Origin: Pseudobdellovibrionaceae bacterium
Lineage (GTDB): Bacteria; Bdellovibrionota; Bdellovibrionia; Bdellovibrionales; JAMPXM01
Assembly: GCA_947462815.1 (NCBI GenBank)
Contig: CANHQR010000006.1
Coordinates: forward strand, 21,959 to 85,958
Direction of reading: 5' to 3'
Length of the DNA stretch: 64,000 bases
In this document: in pieces, positions 44,038 to 53,405 of the stretch
Layout: each line of letters begins with the position of its first letter
Numbering within the stretch: position 1 is the first letter of the stretch
The notes under the pieces: model-generated
Databases searched by the model: none
What the model was told of the DNA's origin: nothing
Seen by the model: only the letters and a program-made list of their open reading frames with translations
Made by a program: the position numbers and the translations under genes

Positions 44038-46254
44038 TCACGACGACTCTCGAGAGCCCGCCGGTCGCTGAGAAATTTCATCCACCGAATCTTCTCCCAA
44101 CTCCCCCAACTCGGGCGCACCGTCGAGCAATGACAGCTGTACCATCTGTAGGCGCTTCACCTCATCGCGAAGCTTCGCGGCCTCCTCAAACTCCAACTGA
44201 TCCGCGTGCGAGCGCATTTTCTTTTTGAGACGCTGAACTTCCTTATCGATCTTCTTAGGATCCAAGCCCTTCTGCAGAGCCTGATAAACCGCCTCGGGCG
44301 AACCCAGTTTCGAGAGGGCACCGCCCGCTCCACCACCCGATCCACCGCCTCGGCCTCGCGCCTGAGGCGCTTGCGGAGATTCTGAGTGACCGTAAATCTC
44401 AATCAAGGACTCGCGTACACGTTTTTTGATGGTCTCCGGCGTGATGCCGTTCTCGCGATTGTAGGCTTCCTGCTTCGCTCGCCGGCGAGCCGTCTCGTCG
44501 ATGGCTTTCCGCATGGAATCCGTCACACGATCCGCATAGAGAATAACTTGTCCGTTCGCGTTTCGGGCCGCACGGCCGATGGTCTGAATCAATGATCGTT
44601 CACTGCGCAAGAAGCCCTCTTTGTCGGCGTCGGTGATCGCCACGAGAGAAACCTCAGGAATATCAAGTCCCTCGCGAAGCAGGTTAATTCCCACCAACAC
44701 ATCGAAGACACCTAAGCGTAAGTCGCGAATGATCTCCGTGCGCTCGACGGTATCGATGTCGGAGTGCAGATACTTCACTTTAATTCCCAGGCCTTCATAG
44801 TACTCGGTCAAATCCTCGGCGCTTCGTTTGGTCAGTGTCGTGATGAGTGTCCGCTCTTTCTTCTGAATACGTTCGCGAACTTCCTTGAGGAGGTCATCAA
44901 CCTGAAACTTCGCAGGACGCACCTCAACACTCGGGTCCAAAAGCCCGGTGGGCCGGATGATCTGTTCGACAATCAACCCTTCGGACTTTTTCATCTCATA
45001 TTCGCCGGGCGTGGCCGAGACGTAGACCACGCGATCGACGAGCTTCTCGAACTCTTGAAAATTAAGCGGCCGGTTATCCAGCGCACTCGGCAAGCGAAAG
45101 CCGTGCTCCACGAGAGTCAGCTTTCGAGCGCGGTCGCCTCGATACATGCCGCCGATCTGTGGAATCGTCACATGCGATTCATCCACGAAACACAAGAACT
45201 CGGCCGGAAAGTATTCCAGCAATGTCGGTGGCGGCTCACCCGGTTGTCGCCCCGTCAAATGCCTCGAGTAGTTCTCGATCCCTTGGCAGAAACCAAGTTC
45301 TTCCATCATCTCGATGTCGTAGTAGGTCCGCTGCTCGAGTCGCTGGGCCTCCAGCAGCTTGGCCTGCGAATTCAGCTCTCCTAATCGCCCGCGGAGCTCC
45401 TCCTGGATGGTCTGAATCGCAACCTTGGAACGCCCCTCGCTCGTGACATAGTGCGAGCCGGGATAGATCGCGATCTGATCCATCTCCTGCAGAGCTTCAC
45501 CACGCAGCGGATCAACCCACGTCAAACGATCGATAAAATCGCCAAAAAACTCCACGCGGATCACGCGGTCTTCTTCATAGGGTGGATGCACATCGACCAC
45601 ATCGCCACGAACACGGAATCGACCGCGATGAAAATCAATGTCGTTGCGTGAATATTGGATGCGCACCAATTCACGTAAAAAGTGGTCGCGCTTCATCTCC
45701 GCACCCACGACGACCTGGATCATCATCCCCTCATAAGCTTCCGGAGATCCTAAGCCGTAAATACACGAAACCGAGCTGACGATTAAGACGTCTCGCCGCT
45801 CCAGCAACGATCGGGTTGCCGAATGCCGCATACGATCGATCTGTTCATTGATCGCTGAATCTTTCTCAATGAAGGTATCAGTCGAAGGAATGTAGGCTTC
45901 AGGCTGATAGTAGTCATAGTAACTGACAAAGTACTCGACGGCGTTTTTGGGAAAAAGCTCCTTGAACTCCGCGTAGAGCTGAGCCGCCAAGGTTTTGTTA
46001 TGGGCCAAGACCAGCGACGGCATGTTCATTTCGGCGATGACATTCGCCATCGCGAAGGTCTTACCTGTGCCGGTCGCTCCTAGGAGCACCTGATGTTTCA
46101 CGCCACCGCGCAAATGTGAGAGCAATTCATCAATGGCGCGCGGCTGATCCCCCGCCGGCTTCATTTCACTGACGAGTTCAAACTGACCAATCGGTTGCCT
46201 GCGCCGGGGATCGCGTGGCGTAGGCACTTTGGAGGCTATTTCGCCACTTCCCAT
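44038..46254 (-). CDS. uvrB: UvrABC excinuclease subunit B
   Basis: 738 residues, the DNA-damage-verifying helicase of excision repair. Walker [16 protein letters not shown], beta-hairpin region [16 protein letters not shown], Walker [41 protein letters not shown] and TIGRAARN; the C-terminal UVR domain ([21 protein letters not shown]) is present. A Gly/Arg linker ([14 protein letters not shown]) separates helicase and UVR domain and is richer in Gly than usual. ATG 46254 has AAGGAT upstream and overlaps the last 19 nt of cysS. Confidence 0.98.
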   Translation of the reverse strand: MGSGEIASKVPTPRDPRRRQPIGQFELVSEMKPAGDQPRAIDELLSHLRGGVKHQVLLGATGTGKTFAMANVIAEMNMPSLVLAHNKTLAAQLYAEFKELFPKNAVEYFVSYYDYYQPEAYIPSTDTFIEKDSAINEQIDRMRHSATRSLLERRDVLIVSSVSCIYGLGSPEAYEGMMIQVVVGAEMKRDHFLRELVRIQYSRNDIDFHRGRFRVRGDVVDVHPPYEEDRVIRVEFFGDFIDRLTWVDPLRGEALQEMDQIAIYPGSHYVTSEGRSKVAIQTIQEELRGRLGELNSQAKLLEAQRLEQRTYYDIEMMEELGFCQGIENYSRHLTGRQPGEPPPTLLEYFPAEFLCFVDESHVTIPQIGGMYRGDRARKLTLVEHGFRLPSALDNRPLNFQEFEKLVDRVVYVSATPGEYEMKKSEGLIVEQIIRPTGLLDPSVEVRPAKFQVDDLLKEVRERIQKKERTLITTLTKRSAEDLTEYYEGLGIKVKYLHSDIDTVERTEIIRDLRLGVFDVLVGINLLREGLDIPEVSLVAITDADKEGFLRSERSLIQTIGRAARNANGQVILYADRVTDSMRKAIDETARRRAKQEAYNRENGITPETIKKRVRESLIEIYGHSESPQAPQARGRGGGSGGGAGGALSKLGSPEAVYQALQKGLDPKKIDKEVQRLKKKMRSHADQLEFEEAAKLRDEVKRLQMVQLSLLDGAPELGELGEDSVDEISQRPAGSRESS

Positions 46255-47696
46255 CGGGATCCTTCCGCCGTGTCTTGCAGTGCAATTCCCATCTGCACCA
46301 ATTCGTCGCGCAAGCGATCGCTCTCCGCCCAATTCTTGGCATCTCGAAACGCCCGGCGCTCCGCCACTTTGGCATCGATCGCGCTGCGCTCTATACCTTT
46401 TTGCTTGAGCAGCATATCGTCGAGCTTTCGCAAGAAAGCCTCGGCTGGCTGCTCAAAGAGCGACAAGAGCTCACCCCAAACCTGAAAGAATTGACGCACC
46501 TTCATCGCATTCTCTAAGCCATCTGGGGTCACTTTCCCCGGCTTCAAAGAAGCATTGAAGGCTCGGACCACATTGAACAACTCCGCAAACACTTCAGGCG
46601 TATTGAAATCGTCGGACATGGCCGCGCGTGCCTTCTCGTCTGCGGCATGGATGACAGACTCCATCGGCGCTTTGGACGAGGCCAAAAGACCCGAGCCGCC
46701 CGCGATCACACGATCCACAGCCGCCAGCGCCGAGTAAACCCGGGCGAGGCCCGCGACAGCCCGCTCAATGCCGTCTTCCGAAAAATCACTCACCGACCGG
46801 TAGTGAACCGAGAGAATCATCCATTTGTAGATTTCAGCTTCATACGAGGACAAAAACTCTCGCGCTGTGCGAACATTGCCGATCGACTTCGACATTTTCT
46901 TGTCGCCAAAGTTGATCATGTTCCAATGCACCCAATATTTGACGAAGTCTTTGCCAAAGCTGCCTTCGCTTTGCGCGACTTCATTTTCATGATGCGGGAA
47001 GATCAAATCCATTCCTCCGCCATGAATGTCGATCTGTTCACCAAACAATGCCGCCACCATGGCCGAGCACTCAATGTGCCAACCAGGACGACCAGCACCC
47101 CAAGCGGAGGGCCAAGAGGGCTCTCCCGGCTTCGCCGGCTTCCAAAGCGCAAAGTCGAGAGGATCGCGCTTTTTCTCACCTGGCTGAATGCGCGAGCCAC
47201 TCCGGAGATCATCGATGTCGCGCTTTGAAAGTTTACCGTAACCTTCAAACGAACGAACCGCATAGAGTACTTCGCCGTCTTCGGCGACATAGGCCTTGCC
47301 GCGCTCGATGAGCCTCTCGATCATCGAAACGATTCCGGCCAAATGCTCCGTGACCTTTGGATTCGCCGACTGAGGTCGCAGACCGAGTGTGGCGTAATCT
47401 CGCCGGTACTCGTCAATGTAACGTTCGCTGATGACGAGGGAGTCGACTTTTTCTTTCAGCGCCCGATCGATGATTCGATCATCGATATCGGTAAAGTTGG
47501 ACACATAGGTCACTTTGAAGCCGCTGGCCTCAAACCAGTTGCGGATCATGTTGAAGACCACAGGTCCGCGAAAGTTACCGACATGCAAAAAGTCGTACAC
47601 AGTTGGGCCGCAAACATAGATCGACACTTCGCCAGCCTTGAGCGGCACAAATTTTTCTTTTTGCTTCGTCAGCGTGTTATAAATTCGCTGTTCCAT
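46236..47696 (-). CDS. cysS: Cysteinyl-tRNA synthetase
   Basis: 486 residues, class I synthetase charging tRNA-Cys (its tRNA gene is at 27.8 kb). HIGH-equivalent [16 protein letters not shown], zinc-site blocks GWHIECSAM and [13 protein letters not shown], and KMSKS in [11 protein letters not shown]. The HIGH variant HVGN is a natural family variant. ATG 47696 is preferred over GTG 47705 because AGGTGG lies about 5 nt upstream and overlaps the GTG. It begins 12 bp after the gltX stop and its 3' end overlaps uvrB. Confidence 0.97.
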   Translation of the reverse strand: MEQRIYNTLTKQKEKFVPLKAGEVSIYVCGPTVYDFLHVGNFRGPVVFNMIRNWFEASGFKVTYVSNFTDIDDRIIDRALKEKVDSLVISERYIDEYRRDYATLGLRPQSANPKVTEHLAGIVSMIERLIERGKAYVAEDGEVLYAVRSFEGYGKLSKRDIDDLRSGSRIQPGEKKRDPLDFALWKPAKPGEPSWPSAWGAGRPGWHIECSAMVAALFGEQIDIHGGGMDLIFPHHENEVAQSEGSFGKDFVKYWVHWNMINFGDKKMSKSIGNVRTAREFLSSYEAEIYKWMILSVHYRSVSDFSEDGIERAVAGLARVYSALAAVDRVIAGGSGLLASSKAPMESVIHAADEKARAAMSDDFNTPEVFAELFNVVRAFNASLKPGKVTPDGLENAMKVRQFFQVWGELLSLFEQPAEAFLRKLDDMLLKQKGIERSAIDAKVAERRAFRDAKNWAESDRLRDELVQMGIALQDTAEGSRWEVAK

Positions 47697-47708
47697 TTGA
47701 GCCACCTA

Positions 47709-49160
47709 TCAAAGTTTTTCTGCGCGAGCGATCAGCGAACTCTTCTTCATCATCGGCACAAGAAGCTTCACTTCCGTACCTTGTGGCTGACCAATGACCG
47801 CCACTCGAATCGGCTGGAAAAGATGTTTACCCTTCACGCCCGCGAGATCTTTAACTCGGTCCTGCAGCGCCAGAAAGTCCGCTTCGCTCAGCTTTTCACC
47901 CGGAAATGCGCGCAGCTCTTGAAGCCAAGCCTGCCAGACCTTTTTGGCCTCAGGCCAAGCACAGACCTCTTGAGCCTCAGGCTTCACACTGAAGGCCGAG
48001 TCGTCCAAGAGCCGATAAAGCGGGACCGCGTCCGCCAAGGTCTGCATCGAAGTTTTGAATGCACTCAGCGTCTGTTCACGCCAAGCGACGTTTTCAACTT
48101 GAGGAAGTTGCAGGCCGGCTTCGCGCAAAAAGGGTTCGACGCGTGCCCAGAGTTCTTCTGTGGGCAAGGCGCGCAGGTAAGTCGCATTCATCCACAGCAG
48201 TTTCGTTTCATCAAACACGGCCGGCGCCGGATTGAACCGCTCATGCGTGAAGAGTTGAATCTGTTCATCGCGAGATAAAATTTCACGACCATCCGGCGAC
48301 GACCAACCACTCAACAGAATAAAGTTATTCAAGGCTTCCGGCAAATAACCTCGCAGGCGGAAGTCATTGCACGAGGTCGCGCCGTGCCGCTTGGAGAGCT
48401 TCTGCTTGTCCGGCCCAAGAATGAACGACAAATGTCCAAACTGCGGCAAAGGAAACTTCAGCGCTTCATAGATCATCATTTGCCGCAGAGTATTTGAAAG
48501 ATGCTCTTCCGCGCGGAAGACATGCGTGATCTTCATCAGAGCGTCATCGATCACACAGCAAAAGTTGTAGACGGGCATTCCGTTGGAGCGAACAAGGACA
48601 AAGTCCCCCACCATATCCGATGGAAAGCGAACTTCGCCGCGTACGAGATCTTGCACAAAGTAATCCCGCTTCTCCGCAACCCGAAAGCGAATCGCACCGG
48701 GTTCGCCCCTAGAAATTCTCTCACGCGCCTCCGCTGGAGGCACAATCTGCGCTGGCGCCTCGATCTGCGGTGGTTTTTCCGACGCAATCAACTTCTCTTT
48801 GATGGCTTCGAGTTCCGAGTCGGTGCGAAAATCATAGTAGGCTCGGCCTTCATCAACGAGTCGCTCAGCGTATTGACGATAGATGTCCTTACGGTGGCTC
48901 TGGCGGTAGGGCCCGTGCGGCCCGAGATCCTGTAAACTCTCGGGATGAGGCCCCTCATCCCACAAAATGCCCAACCACTTTAAATCGGCGATTTGCATCC
49001 GCATCGCTTCTTCCGTCGAGCGTTCCAAATCCGTGTCTTCAATTCGCAAAATAAACTGACCGCCATATCGGCGCGCATACAAGAAGTTGTAGAGCGCCGT
49101 GCGGGCACCGCCCACATGCAAATACCCGGTCGGACTAGGAGCAAATCGAACACGTACCAT
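47709..49160 (-). CDS. gltX: Glutamyl-tRNA synthetase
   Basis: 483 residues, class I synthetase. VRVRFAPSPTGYLHVGGART (HIGH motif HVGG), LYNFLYARRYGGQFILRIEDTD, and the KMSKS counterpart KLSKR in GPDKQKLSKRHGA. The C-terminal anticodon-binding domain is complete. Whether it is discriminating (Glu only) or also charges tRNA-Gln cannot be decided here. ATG 49160 has GAGGG 6 nt upstream; an in-frame ATG at 49208 would add 16 residues. First gene of the gltX-cysS-uvrB-uvrC run. Confidence 0.97.
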   Translation of the reverse strand: MVRVRFAPSPTGYLHVGGARTALYNFLYARRYGGQFILRIEDTDLERSTEEAMRMQIADLKWLGILWDEGPHPESLQDLGPHGPYRQSHRKDIYRQYAERLVDEGRAYYDFRTDSELEAIKEKLIASEKPPQIEAPAQIVPPAEARERISRGEPGAIRFRVAEKRDYFVQDLVRGEVRFPSDMVGDFVLVRSNGMPVYNFCCVIDDALMKITHVFRAEEHLSNTLRQMMIYEALKFPLPQFGHLSFILGPDKQKLSKRHGATSCNDFRLRGYLPEALNNFILLSGWSSPDGREILSRDEQIQLFTHERFNPAPAVFDETKLLWMNATYLRALPTEELWARVEPFLREAGLQLPQVENVAWREQTLSAFKTSMQTLADAVPLYRLLDDSAFSVKPEAQEVCAWPEAKKVWQAWLQELRAFPGEKLSEADFLALQDRVKDLAGVKGKHLFQPIRVAVIGQPQGTEVKLLVPMMKKSSLIARAEKL

Positions 49161-49267
49161 ATACGCCCTCACCACAACTGACAGCTTCGCCGTTTGAGTC
49201 TGGGCCATGAGAAAGCCCGATTGGATGAACCTGATTAGAATAGCCCGATCTACCGAGCTTCGAGAAC

Positions 49268-49294
49268 GAAAAAACCCGCCGAGAACTCGGCGGG
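49268..49294 (-). terminator. Intrinsic terminator after carD
   Basis: Stem CCCGCCGAG (49275-49283) / CTCGGCGGG (49286-49294), followed on the minus strand by a run of T (49274-49268). It ends the carD transcript before gltX. Confidence 0.92.
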
Positions 49295-49363
49295 CTACCC
49301 CTTAGGAGCGCGACCCTTTTGAACTCTGGATTCCAACTCCCGAGTCCAACCCCTAAAACCAAA

Positions 49364-50482
49364 TTAAAGACCCAAAATCGCCTTCACTTCACCCTCTTGT
49401 TCCAGCTGATCGCGCCCCGTGGCGAGGATCAGTTCTTTGATCAAGAGGCTGCGAGCTGTATCGAGCATTTTGCGCTCGCCAAAACTCAGCTCTTTGTCGA
49501 CTTTGAGAAGGAAAAGGTCTCGAAGAACCTCAGCGATCTCGCGAACGCCTCCGGTCTTGATCTTTTCCATGTATTCACGATAACGGCGATTCCAAGTCTG
49601 GTTGTCGATCTTAACGTTGGTTTGCTTTAAGATCCCGATGACCTCTTCCGCCTCAGTTTTGGAAATGATGGGACGCAGACCGACGCTCTTCACGTTGCCT
49701 TGCGGGACCATGATCTTCATTCCAGTTTCCAAAATTTGGATCGAATAGAAGGTCAGTTTTTTGCCGGCGATCTCTTTGCACTCGATCGCATTCACACGCC
49801 CCACACCGTGACCTGGATAGACCGCGTTATCACCGACTTTGAACTCGATCAGCTCATCCCAATTGGCGGGACGCTTGGCGACGATCGGTTGCCGCGGGCC
49901 CTTGGGCTGCGGAATCGGAATGTTCTTGAGACCGTCGTCCTGATTGGTCCGCGCCAGCAACTCCGGCGACAGGATGCTTTCCTCATCCGCCTCAAGTTGG
50001 ACGGACGACTCCACAGATGTCTGTGTCGTGAGCTCGGCCTGGATCATTGTTTCACTGACACTTGTTTGCAAGGGGGCCGGCTCAGCCGCCACTCGCGCCG
50101 CACTCGACTTCGGAGTGATATTGCGAACTACAGTCTTCACAACAGTCTTCACTGTCGCTTTCATCGCTGTGTTCATCAATTGCGTGGCGATGGCCTCAGC
50201 CGAGTCAAACGCAGCCTGAGCTGCGGACTTCGCTGCGACTCGACGATCTGCGAGTTGAGCCGCCTTTGTCTCTGCCGACGAAGAGGGCACCGCCCCCGAA
50301 GTGCCAGCCGTTCGAAGCCCGGCTTTGGCTTGGGCCTTGGCATTCAATTTCGAAGCCTGAGCCGACGCTGGCTTACCAGCAGTCTTCGGTTTGGGCTTCG
50401 AAGCGACCTTCGCTTTGGAAGGCTTCGCTGTCGAAGTTGCCTTCGATTTCGGGCTCATCTTGACGGAGCGTTTTGAACTCAC
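49364..50482 (-). CDS. carD: CarD-family transcription regulator with long N-terminal extension
   Basis: CarD binds RNA polymerase beta and stabilises open complexes at rRNA and other promoters. The C-terminal 155 residues are a standard CarD: FKVGDNAVYPGHGVGRVNAIE, KLTFYSIQILETGMKIMVP, QTWNRRYREYMEKIKTG and ELSFGERKMLDTARSLLIKEL. About 215 residues precede it, rich in Lys/Ala/Ser/Pro (SKAKVASKPKPKTAGKP), probably disordered; most CarD proteins (about 160 residues) lack this. GTG 50482 is chosen for GGAGG 5 nt upstream; ATGs at 50494 and 50512 are possible. Monocistronic, with its own terminator. Confidence 0.92.
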   Translation of the reverse strand: MSSKRSVKMSPKSKATSTAKPSKAKVASKPKPKTAGKPASAQASKLNAKAQAKAGLRTAGTSGAVPSSSAETKAAQLADRRVAAKSAAQAAFDSAEAIATQLMNTAMKATVKTVVKTVVRNITPKSSAARVAAEPAPLQTSVSETMIQAELTTQTSVESSVQLEADEESILSPELLARTNQDDGLKNIPIPQPKGPRQPIVAKRPANWDELIEFKVGDNAVYPGHGVGRVNAIECKEIAGKKLTFYSIQILETGMKIMVPQGNVKSVGLRPIISKTEAEEVIGILKQTNVKIDNQTWNRRYREYMEKIKTGGVREIAEVLRDLFLLKVDKELSFGERKMLDTARSLLIKELILATGRDQLEQEGEVKAILGL

Positions 50483-50566
50483 GCCATCCTCCATGGACCA
50501 GTTCGAAGACATCAAGGCCTTCGTCACGATCCCTTTTGGTTATCCCAAGAAAGTGCAGAGTCTCTT

Positions 50567-50598
50567 GATCTACAGATCTTCTGATCTTCTGATCTTCG
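50567..50598. repeat. 8-bp tandem repeat in the carD leader
   Basis: GATCTACA, GATCTTCT, GATCTTCT, GATCTTCG in direct tandem, about 85 nt upstream of the carD start. Confidence 0.75.
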
Positions 50599-51015
50599 CG
50601 GCTTCCACGGGACGAGCCCAGAACTCCACGGAGACATCACTTTCATCGACCACATCACATCGACCTCACGAGCCGTGACTTCAGCTTTGAATCAAAAGTC
50701 ATCTGCTAGTCGCCGGCTCGAGCCGCCCAAAGCCTCCCGAGTTCCGAGGACTTTTGCGGCGCGTCCTAAAACCAACCTCAGGCTCTTGAGAAGCCGAACT
50801 TGGCCGAACGCAGGTCGAAGTTTTACCACCGATGACACTGTCCATCAAGAAACGGGGCCACTTTACGGCAGCCTCATCCAAGAATTTCAGGGAATTTAAG
50901 ATGAAGAGGCCCCAATCCAAATGAGAGGCCTCTCGCATGATGCAATGTGTAAATAGGTCAGGGCGCGCGCAACCCAAAATTGTCAGACAAGGGCAAGTCA
51001 GCCTCTGCTGAGGTC

Positions 51016-51041
51016 AAAACTCCGGCTCATTCTGCCGGAGT
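51016..51041 (-). terminator. Intrinsic terminator after the subtilase gene
   Basis: Stem ACTCCGGC (51019-51026) / GCCGGAGT (51034-51041), 7-nt loop, followed on the minus strand by TTTT. It begins 8 bp past the subtilase stop. Confidence 0.75.
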
Positions 51042-51048
51042 CAAAGCC

Positions 51049-53286
51049 TCACTCGGCGGTGACAATGAGTGCGTAGGGCTGCTGCCCCATGGGGACATTC
51101 GCTCCGCGAACTTCCAATCGATAGTCGCCGGGATTGACCTGCAGGCTCATAAACTCGTGATTGTTGGCTCGATCCTGGCGATCCACACGCGGACCGCTGA
51201 CGGAAACCAAAGACAAATCCAAATCATTCACCAAGGCTTTGGCCGCTCCGGCCGCACCCGGCGCATCCGTGTAAACCAGTGTCGCCGTCAAGCGAGCCGA
51301 CTTCATCAGCCGAATCGGATAGGCGTGAACCTCACCTACAGCGAGGCCCTTCTTCTCGTCGATCAGCATGGAGGTCTCAAGTCGCGTCGCCTGCACCGCA
51401 TTCACGCGTCCGTAGCCCTGATCCATGTTCGGCCGCTCCGTCAGGAGCTCTTGACCTCGCGAGGCACCGACCGCACCGAACTGACCTGGAAACAAGTCCT
51501 CGCTGGTGTGCATGAGGATGCCTTTGACCAAAGCCGCCGAAGGCTGGGTCAGCTGACGCTCTTTTCGCAGGTATTCACGAACGATCGCCGCCGCTCCTGC
51601 CACGAGTGGCGTCGACATCGACGTTCCACCCGACCAAGCGTACAGCGAATTATAGAGCCCCCACAGAGGATCCGATTTCGGATGCTGCGACTTGAGCGAC
51701 AAAATATTGGTGCCAGGCGCGACGACTTCAGGCTTCAGGCGGCCGTCTTTAGTTGGTCCTCGGCTCGAGAAGGGCGCCAGTCCCCGCTCATTGTCCGAGA
51801 GCATCGAGCTCGCGAGCGGCTCAACACCCCACTTTTCTTGACCGATTTTCAGCTCAATGAGTTTTCGCTGAATACCTCCGTTCTTTACAAAGTTTTTGCT
51901 CGCACCAACGGTGAGAACGTTTTTCGCGGTGCCGGGAGAGGAGATCGAATTGCCATCGATCCGGCCATCTTTGTCGGCGTCCTCACCGTTGTTGCCCGCA
52001 GCGAAGAGCAGCAAAAACTCGGGGTTCTGATGCATGTATTCGTCCACCTGCTGGGCCATCGCATCGTAATTTCCGAAGCCCGCAGCGGCACCCCAAGAAT
52101 TCGAGTGAATGCGAGCACCGGCCGCTTGGGCTTTACCGAACATGTCCTTGAGTTTCGACGGCACGCTGAGGTTGTCGAGCATCGGACTCCACATCGACTG
52201 TGGAATCAGTTGCGAAAGCGGAGCCGCTCCCGGAATACCCGTCGCCGAGGCTGCGCCGTCGCCGCCGATTGAGCCACCGACGTGTGTGCCGTGACCCATC
52301 GGATCTTCCCAGCTCTTCGAAAAAAGTCCGTGAATGAAACCTTGTGGGATCCGACCATTCACATCTTGATGAACGTTCTGCGTATCGCCGCGATCAAATC
52401 CCGTGTCGGCAAAGGCCGCGATCTCGCCCTGACCGCGGAAACCTCGCGCCCAAACCGCATCCAACTTCATGAGCTTGGTACCCGACTCGAAGCCCGTCAG
52501 GTCAGAATAATCCCCCGGAGTCGAGAGAAGGCCAAAGCGCAAGTAGTCATCTCTGAACCAGGGCAGCTCAAGATCCGCGAGTGGCTCCACCCACTCGACT
52601 TCGCTCTGCTTCACTAAATCATAAAGCACGCTCCGGCGCGCTTCGACCACCAAGGAGCGCCCTGAATTGTCGAGAACTTTGATGGTTTTCGGAAGCTTGC
52701 CGATTCGCGTTTGGCCGGGGAACAAACGAACTAGCGCGCGCACATTCGGATCGCCGCTAAAAATGGAACTGGTGCCGAGCTCAGGCGCTAACTTCCACCA
52801 CGGTTGATAAGGAACCAGTGCATAAATGCGCGGTGAGGACTTGGAGAGCACTTGCGCGTCCTTCGGGGCTGCCGAAATCACCAAAGCGTGATCGGGAAGA
52901 TAGCGCAGCACTTTGACTTTCAGACTCGCCAGATTCTTCAGGTCTTCGCGCTTGATCGTATCGCGCATCTGCACGACGTAAACCTGAAGTCCCTTTGTGG
53001 AAGCCCGTTGAGCTGGACGCTTTTCACGCGTGCCGACCCAGCTAATGCCGGAGGCATCCAACTGCGTGTCAAACATCGGCAGCGAGAAACTCTGCGCGCT
53101 TTCGCTATGCAAGTCGCGAAGATTCAGATCGCCGCCACGCAAACGAAGCAAGGGCTCCTCAGCTTGAGCGGCACCGCTCAGAGAGGAAATCAGGGTCCAA
53201 CTCAAGACGAAGCCCAGAGTCCAAGCGGTGCCCATGCGTCCTACATGAGACATACGATGCAATGCATTGCGCGCTGGTGAAATCAC
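51049..53286 (-). CDS. Exported subtilisin-like serine protease (S8, KP-43-like)
   Basis: 745 residues. Signal peptide (TLGFVLSWTLISSLSGAAQA|E), a propeptide-like region to about residue 225, then the S8 catalytic domain: Asp in AFADTGFDRGDTQ, His in MGHGTHVGGSIGGDG, oxyanion Asn in LLFAAGNNGED and Ser in SGGTSMSTPLVAGAAAIV. The AAGNNG loop is followed by an acidic DADKDGRIDG that could bind calcium. The C-terminal beta domain (VYTDAPGAAGAAKALVNDLDL, NNHEFMSLQVNPGDYRLEV) matches that of KP-43-type subtilases. GTG 53286 has GGGAGG 7 nt upstream. Secreted or periplasmic protein degradation; a predatory or scavenging role would be speculation. Confidence 0.93.
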   Translation of the reverse strand: MISPARNALHRMSHVGRMGTAWTLGFVLSWTLISSLSGAAQAEEPLLRLRGGDLNLRDLHSESAQSFSLPMFDTQLDASGISWVGTREKRPAQRASTKGLQVYVVQMRDTIKREDLKNLASLKVKVLRYLPDHALVISAAPKDAQVLSKSSPRIYALVPYQPWWKLAPELGTSSIFSGDPNVRALVRLFPGQTRIGKLPKTIKVLDNSGRSLVVEARRSVLYDLVKQSEVEWVEPLADLELPWFRDDYLRFGLLSTPGDYSDLTGFESGTKLMKLDAVWARGFRGQGEIAAFADTGFDRGDTQNVHQDVNGRIPQGFIHGLFSKSWEDPMGHGTHVGGSIGGDGAASATGIPGAAPLSQLIPQSMWSPMLDNLSVPSKLKDMFGKAQAAGARIHSNSWGAAAGFGNYDAMAQQVDEYMHQNPEFLLLFAAGNNGEDADKDGRIDGNSISSPGTAKNVLTVGASKNFVKNGGIQRKLIELKIGQEKWGVEPLASSMLSDNERGLAPFSSRGPTKDGRLKPEVVAPGTNILSLKSQHPKSDPLWGLYNSLYAWSGGTSMSTPLVAGAAAIVREYLRKERQLTQPSAALVKGILMHTSEDLFPGQFGAVGASRGQELLTERPNMDQGYGRVNAVQATRLETSMLIDEKKGLAVGEVHAYPIRLMKSARLTATLVYTDAPGAAGAAKALVNDLDLSLVSVSGPRVDRQDRANNHEFMSLQVNPGDYRLEVRGANVPMGQQPYALIVTAE

Positions 53287-53405
53287 GAAGCGACCTCCCG
53301 ATGTCATTTCAGTTTTTCTGCATTTCACGAAAGCATGAGGAACTTCGACTTGAAAAGCGCAAAGTGTGTAACGCAGAGTTTCTCTTGAAGATAATGCTCA
53401 GAGAT

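Larger units (their letters stand above)
50483..51048. other. Gene-free region upstream of carD
   Basis: No gene recognised in 566 bp. It holds the carD leader with 8-bp repeats (50567-50598) and the subtilase terminator (51016-51041). Short frames (for example plus strand 50675-50899) have no ribosome site and atypical composition. Confidence 0.6.

Noticed and set aside
47343..48278. Long plus-strand open frame of 311 codons
   Set aside because: It lies wholly antisense to gltX and cysS, whose motifs are unambiguous; no ribosome site.
50980..52272. Plus-strand open frame of 430 codons opposite the subtilase
   Set aside because: Arg/Ser/Gln-rich translation without family features; the minus-strand S8 catalytic motifs are decisive.
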